Source: Holtermannia corniformis
Taxonomy: Eukaryota; Basidiomycota; Tremellomycetes; Holtermanniales
Assembly: GCA_001599935.1 (NCBI GenBank)
Contig: BCIJ01000010.1
Coordinates: 414,320-478,319, forward strand
DNA: 64,000 nucleotides
Direction of reading: 5' to 3'
Part shown: positions 33,673-44,182 of the stretch, in pieces
Layout of the letters: every line of letters begins with the position of its first letter
How positions within the stretch are numbered: the first letter of the stretch is position 1
The notes under the pieces: model-generated
What the model saw: the letters and a program-made list of their open reading frames with translations, nothing else
Database searches by the model: none
What the model was told of the DNA's origin: nothing
Translations under genes and position numbers: made by a program

Positions 33673-35420
33673 CTACCAAGCCTCGTCGTCGGCGAGCGGG
33701 CGGGGAGCGAGCACGCGCTGAGCTTCCGAGCGCTCCTCGTCAATGGCGTGTTTTGCCTTTTTGAGACGAGGTGCCATCTTGACGCCGACGCGAGCGACGC
33801 GAGCAGCGAGATCGCCAGATTTGTGAAGCCTGACGGGTCTGCGTCAGCGTGTCTCGTGATGATCAGGTGCCAAAGTGACTCACTTGTAGAGCTCCTTGTT
33901 GGATCCGAGGCTGCTGCCGGCGAGAAGAACGATAGGCTGCTCGGCGCCCTTGGTACCGAGCAATCGGCTCAGGATGGCCTCGACGTGTGCAGAGTCCTCG
34001 CGCTGGTCGATCTCGATGAACTCGGGTGCGGGAGAGATGCGGTATTTGCCGAGCAGCTTCTTGGTTTGCCGCATCGCTGGGTCACGCATCTTGCCGAGGA
34101 CAATCAGAGGGTATTGCTCCCAGGTCTCGAGTACGATCTCGTCCATTTCGCCGCGGGCACCGGCCATGCGCACGTCAAAGGGCAGCAGAGCCTCTGTGAA
34201 GCGTCAGCCGATGTTTTACCAAGGACGCGTGCTACTCACGAGGGTCGAGAGGCGTCTTGGCGTCAAGAGGGGGAAGGGTGTTGCTGACGGTGCCGGTCAT
34301 GAACTGGGACGATCAGCTAGGCTCCAAGTGGCGCGCTGACTACTCACGCTGATGAGCGCAGCAAGCTCGTCCTGCTCCGACAGCTTGAACGAAGCAGGCA
34401 CGGCTTCGACAGCGGCGTGGTTGCGCTTGATAAAGACCGGGTTGGAAGTCGCGACGTGCTCGCCATCGGCAGCGACCTGCATAGTCTGGCTCGGTCAGCT
34501 CGGGCCAGGGCTGCATATGCAATCTACTCACCCTAGTGAGGTAGCGAGTCTGTTCAATCGACGAGACGACGAGCATGATGCTAAAGAGGGCAAGGCAGAC
34601 GACGAGGGTGACAAAGGGGCGCTGGCGACGAGGGACGCGGATGACGGTGCATTGCTTTGCCAGTTTGGTGCTGTTGCGGCGCAGGGTCGCGATGCGGAGG
34701 AGAGGAGATCTGCCAACAGCAGGGTAGCTCGGCCGCTGCGACTGTCAGCAATGGTCAAGATGAAGCTTTTGTAAGACTCACAATCGGCGCGGCCTCGACA
34801 GTCTTGGGCGAGACGGTCGGCAGCTGGAACGTCGGCAGCTGGAACTGACGAGCCTCCTTCATCGACTTGAACGAGACCTTGAGCATGGGCTCGCGGTCTG
34901 CCTCGTCGCTAGCCTCTTCGGCCTCGTCGAGCTTCCAGAGGGGGGTCATGTTGCCCTTTGGCGAGGTGAAGGGGACCGAGAGAGACTGGCTAGGCGCCTG
35001 TTGGAAGCTCGTGAACCGAGTCTTGCGCGATGGCACCGAAAAGTAGTCGGTCTCTGATGCACGGCGGTGTGACGGACCCCAGGGCGAGACGGGGGTAAGA
35101 GGCGTCGTGGGCATGGATTCGCTCGAGCCCGACGAGAGCGAGGCCGTGTCCTCCTCGTCAGACGAAGACGAAGCCGTGTCTGACGAGTTGGTCCGGCGCA
35201 TGCCGACGGGCGAGAGGGGAGGTGAGGAGAGCGGAGAAGTCTTGGTGGGCGAGTGAGGGTGCTGGTGGGCATAGGGCGATGCGAACCAGGGAATAGGGTC
35301 GGCAGAGGCGATGGCGACGTTGCCACGGCGAGGCAGCTCGTACGCGGTGAGTTCGGGCGTGATAGGGTAGCTCTGCGGCAGGTGTGAGCTCCATCCGCCG
35401 ATACGGTCAGAACGTACCAT
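33673..35420 (-). CDS. TM-anchored glutaredoxin-like protein lacking active-site Cys (B)
   Basis: Tandem paralog of the gene at 30.8-32.4 kb, same strand. From ATG 35420: a long Ser/Pro-rich cytosolic part (SPTKTSPLSSPPLSPVG, SSSDEEDTASLSSGSSES, MPTTPLTPVSPWG), then a basic stretch, a TM helix (RPFVTLVVCLALFSIMLVVSS) and the lumenal domain: QDELAALIS, YPLIVLGKMRDPAMRQTKKLLGKYRI, EFIEIDQRED, ILSRLLGTKGAEQPIVLLAGSSLGSNKELYK, SGDLAARVARVGV. The M-R-D-P motif again stands where Cys-Pro-x-Ser would be; the cis-Pro (EQPI) and the glycine/serine turn (SLGS) are kept. The end is KKAKHAIDEERSEAQRVLAPRP, and copy A ends similarly (RVLAPGP), which supports duplication. Confidence 0.86.
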
Positions 35421-35545
35421 TGTGGAGTGAGGCTACGAGGAGGGTACAGGTGGGCGTGGCGTGCGGTACAAGAAGAGGCGGGGCAAAGAGTGACTGGGCA
35501 GTGAAGCAGTAGAAGAAGAAGTAGAAGACGGGGGGATAGCTTGGC

Positions 35546-35821
35546 CTACCAGTCTCCCGCCATGCTTATAACGAGCAGACTGGCCCGACCAGGGTAGTCG
35601 ACCTCCTCCGTCAGAGCATACGCCGCCGCCTCCGCCGCCATCTCCAGAGAGTTGGAGACAGCGCCTTGTGTGTGCGAGGTCTGACCCTTTCGCGCAAGAC
35701 TGTATGCAGCGCCGCGTTGGGCGATTGACTCCAAAGTCTCGAGCGGGACAAGCAACGCTCGGGATGTCTCAGCTGGCTTCGCCACGCGAAATGGAATCGA
35801 GGAATCGACGGAAGCGGCCGA
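35546..35821 (-). CDS. Unassigned open frame (possible exon)
   Basis: An open minus frame ending WGDW-like (SMAGDW then stop at 35546). It follows a good 3' splice site (GTTCCGAGTTCAG/GCACCG at about 35822). The product segment is Ala-rich and helical (ETLESIAQRGAAYSLARKGQ, LEMAAEAAAYALTEEVDY). No upstream exon with an ATG could be joined in phase with confidence. It sits in the ~845 bp gap (35421-36265) between copy B and alpha-tubulin; the remainder of that gap holds the tubulin 3' UTR and no other supported feature. Confidence 0.3.
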   Translation of the reverse strand, partial: SAASVDSSIPFRVAKPAETSRALLVPLETLESIAQRGAAYSLARKGQTSHTQGAVSNSLEMAAEAAAYALTEEVDYPGRASLLVISMAGDW

Positions 35822-36265
35822 TTGCGGTGCCTGAACTCGGAACACCAGGCACACCAGGCACGCGCCGACCAGTTTGGTGGGAATCGTTCACCGAGCAGTT
35901 GTCACCTCGCTGCGTGCATGACCAGCACGCTCAGGGCGATCCGTCGGCTCACGGCACCGGAGCCGCCACCAGACGGTCAAGAACCGGAACCGTCAGGACC
36001 CGGGTGCACACTGCTGGGCGGTGGGGATGAGCAAGCGATGGGCGGCACGACCGGATCCGTCGATGCACTGTCAAGAGTGTTCTCGAACGACTGGGCGTTC
36101 TTTTCAAGCTCGCGCACACCGCACACGCCACGAGCGCCAGTTTCAAACGCGATGCAGACCGTACTAGGAAACGAACAAGGGCCGCTTGGCGGAACGAGGG
36201 TATGGGGAGACACTAGGGATGACAAACGAAAACCAAAAGTCAAAGCGGCGCTCGCGCGGGCGCAT

Positions 36266-38260
36266 CTAGTATTCTCCCTCTTCCTCCTCGGCATCGGCAC
36301 TGTCCATGCCGACCTCCTCGTAGTCCTTTTCGAGCGCCGCCAGGTCCTCGCGCGCCTCTGAAAACTCGCCTGAACCGGCGTCAGCGTGCTGCAGAACAGA
36401 GCCGCCACTGCCCATGACTCACCCTCTTCCATGCCCTCACCAACGTACTATGTACCATCAGCCTCTGCCGGGCGTGACATCTCCGCGACCAAAGCAGACT
36501 CACCCAGTGCACGAAAGCTCGCTTCGAGTAGAGCAAGTCGAACTTGTTGTCGAGCCTTGACCAAGCGGTCGCAATCGACGTCGTGTTGGACAGCATGCAG
36601 AGCGAGCGCGAGACCTTTGCGAGGTCGCCGCCCGGCACGAGCGCAGGCGGCTCGTTGCAGATCCCGAGCTAAGTGATCGAGATCGCATCAGCACGTGTGC
36701 CGCCGCAGCCAGGGTAGTACCCGCAGACGTACCTTGAAACCGGTGGGGCACCAGTCGACAAACTGGATCGTGCGCTTCGTCTTGATCATGCTGACGGCCG
36801 CGTTGGTGTCCTTTGGCACAACGTCGCCACGGTAGAGCAGGCAGCACGCCATGTACTTGCCCTGACGGGGGTCGCACTTGACCATCTGGTTGTTCGACTC
36901 GAAGCACGAAATGGTCATCTCGGCCACCGAGTTGTTCTCGTGGAACGCCTTTTCGGCAGAGATGATGGGCGCGTACGTGGCGAGCGGGAAGTGGATACGC
37001 GGGAAGCTACGTGCGTCAGCATGTCTCACTTGACATCCGCTTCGACTCACGGCACCAAGTTGGTCTGGAACTCGTTCAAGTCAACGTTGAGCGAGCCGTC
37101 GAACCGGAGCGAGGCCGTGATGGACGAGACGACCTGGGCGATCAGCCGGTTCAAGTTGGTGTACGAAGGCGAGGCGATGCCGAGGTTGCGGCGGCAAATT
37201 TCGTAGATGCTACCCCATGTCAGCCATGCGATCAGCCTGCAACATGCCCACGCACGCCTCGTTGTCAACCATGAACGAGCAGTCCGAGTGCTCGAGCGTC
37301 GTGTGGGTCGTGAGTACCGAGTTGTACGGCTCGACAACCGAGGTCGACATCTTGGGTGCCGGGTAGACGGAGAACTCGAGCTTGGACTTTTTGCCATAGT
37401 CGGTCGAGAGGCGTTCGAGCAGGAGCGCACCGAAACCGGAACCGGTACCACCACCGAACGAGTGGAAGACAAAGAAGCCCTGGAGGCCGGAACAGTTGTC
37501 GGCGAGGCGGCGAACACGCTCGAGCACCGTGTCGATCAACTCCTTGCCGACAGTGTAGTGACCACGGGCGTCTGCGTGCGTCAGTCGCCGTCTTGTGATC
37601 AGGAGCAAGACGCACAGTTGTTGGCTGCATCCTCCTTGCCAGTCACGAGCGTCTCGGGGTGGAACAAGCTCCGGTACGCGCCGGTGCGGACCTCGTCAAT
37701 CACATTGGGCTCAAGGTCGACCTGTGCCATGTCAGACAATGGGCGGACAAGGAAAGGGGTAGGTGCTGACGTAAAGGGAGCGTGGGACGTGCTTGCCAGC
37801 GCCAGTCTCGGAAAAGAAGGTCGAGAACCCGTCGTCGTTGGCCGAGGGCGAGTTCTCCATCAGGCGACCATCGGGCTGAGGTACGTTAGTCTTGGAAAAC
37901 ACGAGGATATGGCCAGGTTGACGCGGCCTCGGGAGGATGGGTCGTGTGTGGACTAGTGCGCCTCGTGTCCACATCGTGTGCACCGACGGCGTAGTTTGCG
38001 CCTAGCGCACACGCCTCGAATGACCACGCCATCACTACCCCTGCACACTCACGCTGAGGCCGTGCTCGATGGTGTAAAGCTCCCAGCAGGCGTTACCGAT
38101 CTGGACACCTGTACGGCGTTTTCATCAGCATCATCTCCAGCCCCTATGCGCGCAGATACCGACCGGCTTGACCGACGTGAAGCTGAGAACGAAAGGACGG
38201 TCAGTGCCACGCTAAGTTGAGCCTCACGGTCCGTGCACGCACAGAGATGACCTCGCGCAT
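36266..38260 (-). CDS. TUB1: Alpha-tubulin
   Basis: Polymerises with beta-tubulin into microtubules. Start 38260: MREVIS, then [35 protein letters not shown]..., [12 protein letters not shown] region, [17 protein letters not shown] (the GTP-binding tubulin signature), [80 protein letters not shown], and the C-terminal tail [11 protein letters not shown] with the usual terminal tyrosine. About ten short introns; the first three exons are very small, a pattern common in basidiomycete tubulins. Stop at 36266. Exon boundaries between 36360 and 36700 are clear from [11 protein letters not shown] continuity. Confidence 0.97.
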
Positions 38261-38792
38261 TGTAGCCTGGGTTGACTAGGATGTAAAGATTGGTCGGGAG
38301 GCTGTTGTATGCAAGTATGATGCGGCGAGAGAGGTGCAAATCGTGGCGATTGATGAAAAGTCGAGTCCGTGCGAAGAAAGGGCGTGTTGTTCGTGATGGT
38401 CAGTACGGGACGATCCGGTATGGTTCCGCACGGCGCGGTTTCGATGACAAGGGTTGCTACTGACCTCTGTGCTGAGCCCGGGGTGGAGTGGTGACGCTGA
38501 GGGAGGTGTGGATGGCGGAGAGGTCGTGTTGTTGGAGCAGACCACTGCGAGCTCGGAGCGCAGGGGGGCAGCAGGCTCGGACGCGTCTTCGGCGTTATCG
38601 CCCACTCAAAGTTAATCCCGAACCCGGGGGGTTGGGGGTCGACCAGCCTATGTCCAGTATGGCAGTTCACTCCTTTGCATCCTTGTCAACAATACAACAT
38701 GTCGGCTCACACGCCGCTGCCCAGTACAGCTGACCCACATTCACCGATACTGATCCCTCGTGATTGATGATCAAAGTCCAAACTGACAGCGC
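38261..38792. other. Tubulin upstream region
   Basis: About 530 bp: alpha-tubulin promoter and the 3' end region of the second zinc-cluster gene. No gene supported. Confidence 0.5.
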
Positions 38793-40857
38793 TCACGTGT
38801 GTGGCTGCCATTCGCGCGAGTGTGTGTCCGTCGACGTCCCGTAGCTGATATTGTCCGGCAGCGAGTCTTGCATCGACCCGGCAGGCAGGTAGGCATAGTG
38901 AGCTGATGGAGAAGCGCTGTAGCTGCCGTACGGGTGCATGGATTGATTGAGTGTCGGGAAAGGGTACGGCGCGTGCTGCGCTTGTGGCTGATGATATGTC
39001 GTTTGCGCAATCGGCGGGTAGGGGCTCTTGCGACCAGAGCTCCCGCTACTGCTTGCCAGCTCGTGCGAGTAGACGTCGGACGGCGATAGCATCGTACTCG
39101 ACTGCAGCACTGGGACCGAGGACGCGAGTGAGACTGATGACGACGAAGACGCAGACTGTCCGTGCCGCATGTAGGATGGTCGCGGAGGGTACGCGTTCTC
39201 GCCTAGGGCCATACCGAGACCGGTCGTCGAGCCCGAGGAAGCATGGTACATGGGCGGCGTCGGTTCGAGGAAAGACCCAACAGGTGTCGGCCCGGGGCTC
39301 AAGTGGAACGGCACATAGGGCGATGCCATGACGGGCGGCGATGACGAAAAGGAGGATGAGGACGACGAGAGCGGCTGTCTGCTCGCCGAGACCTTTGGTG
39401 CGTACGCGCCAGGAAGCAACCCGCTATGTGCCGGGAGCGACAGACCGAATGAAGAGGCCGACGCTGACGATTGCGACAACGCAACAGGCACTCGTGGGCG
39501 GGAGAACATGCCGCTCGGGTGGTCGGGCAATGTTCCACGCCATACGTTTGCGCCTGACCCGCCAGCGTCAAGCTCGGCAGGCGTGCGCGTGGCAGCCGTT
39601 TCGACAGCTTGCTGGTCGTCTTCAACGGGATCGCTCTCGACCTCCATCTCGTCACTCGTGGATTCAGAAGAGTGTTCGTCTGCCGTCGAGGCGATTGGTG
39701 GTCGGACCGCGCGCCGCGGCTTGCTTGAGCGGGAAGAGTCTTCCCTGCCCTTCTTGTTCGGCCCTCGCATACGCCGCTCTGGCGCATACACGCATTCGAG
39801 CCCGCGCTGGGTGCAACGACCGCAAGACGGACGAGTCCCATTGCACTATCGAGGTGATCAGCAACCTCCCCGCCTTGACAAGGAGCACGCCACTCACCTT
39901 GGCTTTGCGCACACGACACTTTTCGCACGCCTGCAGCGTCCTCAGCCGCTTCTTCTCACCTTCGGGCGATTCGAAATCGGCGTGGCGGATCTCGCCTCGA
40001 GGTTCGAGTGCGGGCGCGATTGACGCCGGGACGGGCTTGCCGATTCCTGGTTGGCGCCAGCTCGTCGTCGACTTGTCCTGTGGTAGCATTGCGCTCGTCC
40101 ATTTGCCCGCACTCGAACCGGAAGCACCGTCTGCAAACCCTTTGACAGTCGGGCCGCGTGATGGCAGAGCCTGAGCGACGGCGTGCATCTGGAGTGAAAC
40201 GTCCGACTCGTTGAGTTCCGTCAGGTCGGCGTAGGATGATGAGCGGGAGGGGATGGTGCTCATGCACAGGTCGGTGGAGGCGCTGAGTAGCGAGGTCGCG
40301 TATGGCATGCAACCTGCCGAATAGTTTGCGCCTAGCAACTCCATGGTCGGCGCACAGGGCGAGCTAGCCTGCATGTGGATTCGGAGAGGGCTTCGCTGCA
40401 GTGAGTAGCTGTACTCGCCGGCGTAGGCCAGTGGCAGCTGGGTGAACACTGGCGGCGGGTCGAAGCCGATCCCTAGACCGAACGACGGCGTGGAGCGCGA
40501 GAGTGGGAAAAAGCCCTCGGAGTAAAGACCAAGGCTGTTCTCCGGGTAAGAGAGAGAGCCGCTTTGACCAAAGCAGGTCGAGGGCTGGCTCGAACCCGGC
40601 GATGCCTCTTCGATCGAGGAGATGGAGGAAGCGCGCGACGAGATTGAGCGCGACCAGGTTGTTGACGGGCTCAAGCGCATGTTGTCTTCAAAGTCGGACG
40701 AGAGCGGGGCGAGCGCGCCCCCGTCGAGTAGGGACGCTTGAGTTGTACCAGACATGACGATGGGCCTAGCTTGCTGTAGTGCAGGGTAGCTCTCTCCCAC
40801 AGACGCACAGCGCGGACGGCCGTGACGCGTCGGGACTGGCAGCGGCGAGACAGTCAT
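38793..40857 (-). CDS. Zn2Cys6 transcription factor, central zinc cluster
   Basis: Two exons, 39898..40857 and 38793..39845 on the minus strand; 670 aa. The zinc cluster is unusually central (residues ~311-338) and is split by the only intron: ACEKCRVRKAK | CNGTRPSCGRCTQRGLEC, i.e. C-x2-C-x6-C-x6-C-x2-C-x6-C. It is followed by a basic linker, VYAPERRMRGPNKKGRE. Both flanks are Ser/Pro/Tyr-rich and probably disordered; the C-terminal half has long serine runs and PYPPI, HPYGSYSAS-type sequence. No fungal_trans regulatory domain is seen. The first 36 residues precede a second ATG (MSGTTQ), so the start could be 40753. Target genes unknown. Confidence 0.92.
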
Positions 40858-41812
40858 GGATGAGAACGGGTGAGAGAAGTCTGACGGGCTCCAGGCTAGG
40901 TCGTTCCGGTAAACGCAGCCTCAAGTACGACGCCGGCACCGTCAGCGTATGGAGCTCCTCCGCCGATGCTAGCTATGTAATGCAAGATGCATTTAGGGTT
41001 GGGCAAGGGGCGCCCCTGGCGTCGTATACTCTTGACACGCTGAATTACCCAAGCGTCGTCGCCAGCGAGACGTCTGGATGGTCCAGTCCGAGACGCTGTC
41101 AGCTGGTGGCGATCGCGGCCCACAGTGCTCGGCCCACCCCGCCGACTGAGTCAGTCCAAAGCTCCGAAACGGCCCGAGAACGCTTCCCCAGCGTGCCACG
41201 CCATGGAGCATTCGAATCATCCGAAATCACGCCCCCCGTCTGAACGCCTAAAGTCAAGACACCAGACTGGAAGATCTCCAAGGCCAGCACGCCGTGCCTG
41301 TGCTAAACTGCCCGAACGAACGAGCAACCCAAAGTGATCCCGACTGACGACGCCCACCAGATTCCCAGCGCCACAGTGTCTCTGGATATTGCGACCGCGT
41401 ACCCGAATAGCAGACGCGGGCGTTCGGTCGTCGGGCGTCTGGCGGGCCCGGAGCATTCAATCGGATCCCAATCAGAGTTCTTAGCCTGCGCCACGAGCGG
41501 GAGCGTCATCCCCCGTCAGCTGCGCTCGAGCTCGCTCTGCCAGCCTCCTGCCGAGTGACGCCGACGATAGGGTGCGCAGTCGTCAACAATCGATTGAATG
41601 CACGAGCTCTGATGAGATATTGGCTCGTGTGCGTCAGTGCTGTCATGGTGCAGTCGCAGGAGGAGCAACATGCAGCGCCGTTTGGCCCAGTGCCACTTTG
41701 ACCTCGTGCACCGCCTTTGGCTTCTCGGCGCGGCGGCGGCGGCGGCGGCGGCGACGGGCTCGGCGTTGAAGACGATACAGCATCCATAGCAATCACACAG
41801 CTAGCAGTACCA
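40858..41812. other. Long divergent promoter, zinc-cluster gene / PIL1
   Basis: About 955 bp between two divergent starts, the longest promoter region in the right half of the window. No gene supported. It includes a GC-rich triplet repeat close to PIL1, annotated separately. Confidence 0.5.
41726..41752. repeat. (CGG)n triplet repeat in PIL1 5' leader
   Basis: About eight consecutive CGG/GGC units, 60-85 bp upstream of ATG 41813. If transcribed, it would form a GC-rich structure in the 5' UTR. Confidence 0.8.
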
Positions 41813-44079
41813 ATGTCGATGCGGACAGCATCCCAAAAGTTCCTACCAAGCTTCGGCCGCAAGGCGTCCGGCACAGGACCCGGCGGCGATTACCCAGACC
41901 AAGGCAGTCCCGTCTCGCCCTCGGCCAACAATTCTTCATTCCTGGGCAGTGGCAACGGTCATGGTCACACTGCCGGTGGCTCGGGGAACGGCGGTGCAGG
42001 CGCGGGGATCAAGAAGCTCAGCAAGAGCCTTGCGCACACGACGCTGATCCCGGCCCTGGGCAGCAGCGAGACCCGGCTGGTGCAAGAGTGAGTCCTTTGG
42101 CGGTGGATGGTGCGCACAGCCTGAGGTCTGTGGTCGGCGGCGCTCGGGCAGAGTGGACGGTGACGCACAGCTGCTTGATAGCGAAGCCGCGTCCGTGCAC
42201 CGTGCATAAGCTTCACTCCAGCTGTACGGCTGACACTACTGCGGTCTTGCCGCCAGCTTGTTCTTGAGCGTACTGGACATCATGACTTAGCACTGGGCTG
42301 GCCTGCTGTCGTCAAGTCTAGTGTATGCTGACCTCGTAGTCTCATCACGGCCGAAAAGGGGGTCCTCCAAGCTCACGAGCGCCTCGCGAGTGGTACGTCC
42401 CTTTGTGCCCCTTGTCACTCCCAGCTCACATTCTGCTTGCAGAGACTGAACGCGCAGCCGCCACGCTCTCAACTTGGGCCGCGTCTGAAGGCCCCGACCT
42501 CTTTGACGTCTACTCGTCCGGTGCTATCCTCCTGCGCCACCTCTCGTCCGCGTACCAACGGTTCGCAGAGCACGAGGCGGACATTCGTGGTCATCTCAAG
42601 CGGATCCGCACGAGCGATGAAGAGTTTGACGAGTTGAAGAAGAGACGAAGGGCCGTGGGGAGGAATGCAGAGGCGGCAGAGAGGAAGCTGCAAAAGATGG
42701 GACCCGAGGTGCGGCTTGGCGGTAAAGTGGAGCGAAATGCTGATGACTGGGTAGAACAAGAATCTGCCGACCCAGACGGAGCTACTAGAGAGGTTGAGGG
42801 AGGAGATGCGTCAGGTTGGTCAATTGCCGCACCAGTCATCACAGGCTAATACCGCTCAGCTTGATTCCGAGATTCTGACGGATGAAGCAAAGCTTGGCGA
42901 CCTAAAGCGAAGGTAGGCTGTTTATCCATACGTGAACCTTTGCTGACGCTCTAGACTTTCAAAGCAGGCCATGGCCGTCAAGTTTGGCGGTCTGCTCGAG
43001 CTTGCCGAGAAGATGACGGTTCGTATTGGATCTGTTGCCATCGCGTGTACTGATGCGGCTTAGATCGTGGGCGAGCTAGGCAAGCTGTTGATCGAAGAGA
43101 TCCCACTGGAAGAGACACCGCCTGGGTTCGGCCGAGCACCGTACGGTGGCTTTGAGCAATGTTCGCGCCTCGTCGACGAGGCGTCGCGCTGCGTGAGTCG
43201 ACTGCAACCCAGCCGAATCCAACTCACTCGGTTCAGATTGCCGAGGTGGCATTCACAGCACCCGAGGTGCACTCGCTCCCACCTGGTCTACCGCATCAAC
43301 GTCCTCTAGACTCTCTACACACGCCCTCGCTCTCCCACGCCGACGGGTTTGGCGATTACCCCGATCGACTGCAACACGGCTCTGAACTCAAGCCGCGGTC
43401 CGATACCCCCACGGACCGTCACCACGTCGTGTTCGACGCGCCCGTAACACCACAGGGTCAGTCGGACGTCCACGCGCACGACTATGAATGGGAACAGCAG
43501 CGCGAGATGAAGCGCGAGGCTCAGCTCGAGATTGACGCCGCGCGAGAGCGCGAAGAGGCGCTCTGGCGCGAAGACTCGGAGCAGCGCAACGTGCGCCGTG
43601 AGGAGACACCGCCAGCTCAGGTACAGCCGAACCCTCTGGACTCGCTCGGTGCACCGATCCCGGTCCCAGTCCCGGTCCCAGCGCCAGCGCCAGCAGTAAC
43701 CCACTATGACGCGTACGACTCGGAACTGTCCTACGCTGCTCCAGGACCTGGGCCTGCCTCGCCGCCCGTCCGGATCCCAAGTCCTCTCACGCCACCGCCT
43801 GCCATTCGCGGCGACTCGTCCGAAGGCTACGTGACGCCCAAAGAGACTGCGCCACTGGCTCTGCACAAGACGCCAGCGCCCGGCAAGATCACGGCCGGTG
43901 CGTTCCGTCGGCGTCCACCAAGCCAAGAGAACGAGGCCCCGCGCAAGCTACCTGTCCCGCCTGGTCCGGGGGGCATTGCCGCACCAACGGATGAAGTGGA
44001 AGAGGATGAGCATGGATCGTTCCCGGATGCGAAGGGGGGCAGCGGGACTGCCTTGCCGCCGTACGAGCACGACCGTTAG
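41813..44079 (+). CDS. PIL1: Eisosome core component Pil1/Lsp1 family (BAR)
   Basis: Pil1/Lsp1 are BAR-domain proteins that shape plasma-membrane furrows (eisosomes, MCC). Exon 1 (41813..42087) has an N-terminal basic segment (SQKFLPSFGRKASG) and IKKLSKSLAHTTLIPALGS. The BAR core continues: DLITAEKGVLQAHERLAS, TLSTWAASEGPDLFDVYSSGAILLRHLSSAYQRFAEHEADIRGHLKRIRT, RRRAVGRNAEAAERKLQKMGPE, NKNLPTQTELLERLREEMRQLDSEILTDEAKLGDLKRR, KFGGLLELAEKMTIVGELGKLLIEEIPLE. The C-terminal ~290 residues are a Pro-rich, charged tail (long EWEQQREMKREAQLEIDAAREREEALW helix, then PVPVPVPAPAPA), much longer than in yeast. Intron 1 is 252 nt. Usually regulated by Pkh kinases. Confidence 0.95.
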
Positions 44080-44182
44080 ACGGGTTAGAAGAGCTTGATC
44101 TCATGCATCTGTACAACTGCACACTTGTCGTCGTCAAGGCCCTACACACTCGCCGCCCAAAAGTATCAAATCCTCGTCAAGT

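Noticed and set aside
35822..36361. 179-aa plus ORF overlapping the alpha-tubulin 3' end
   Set aside because: Its 3' part is antisense to tubulin coding sequence and the rest has no recognisable feature.
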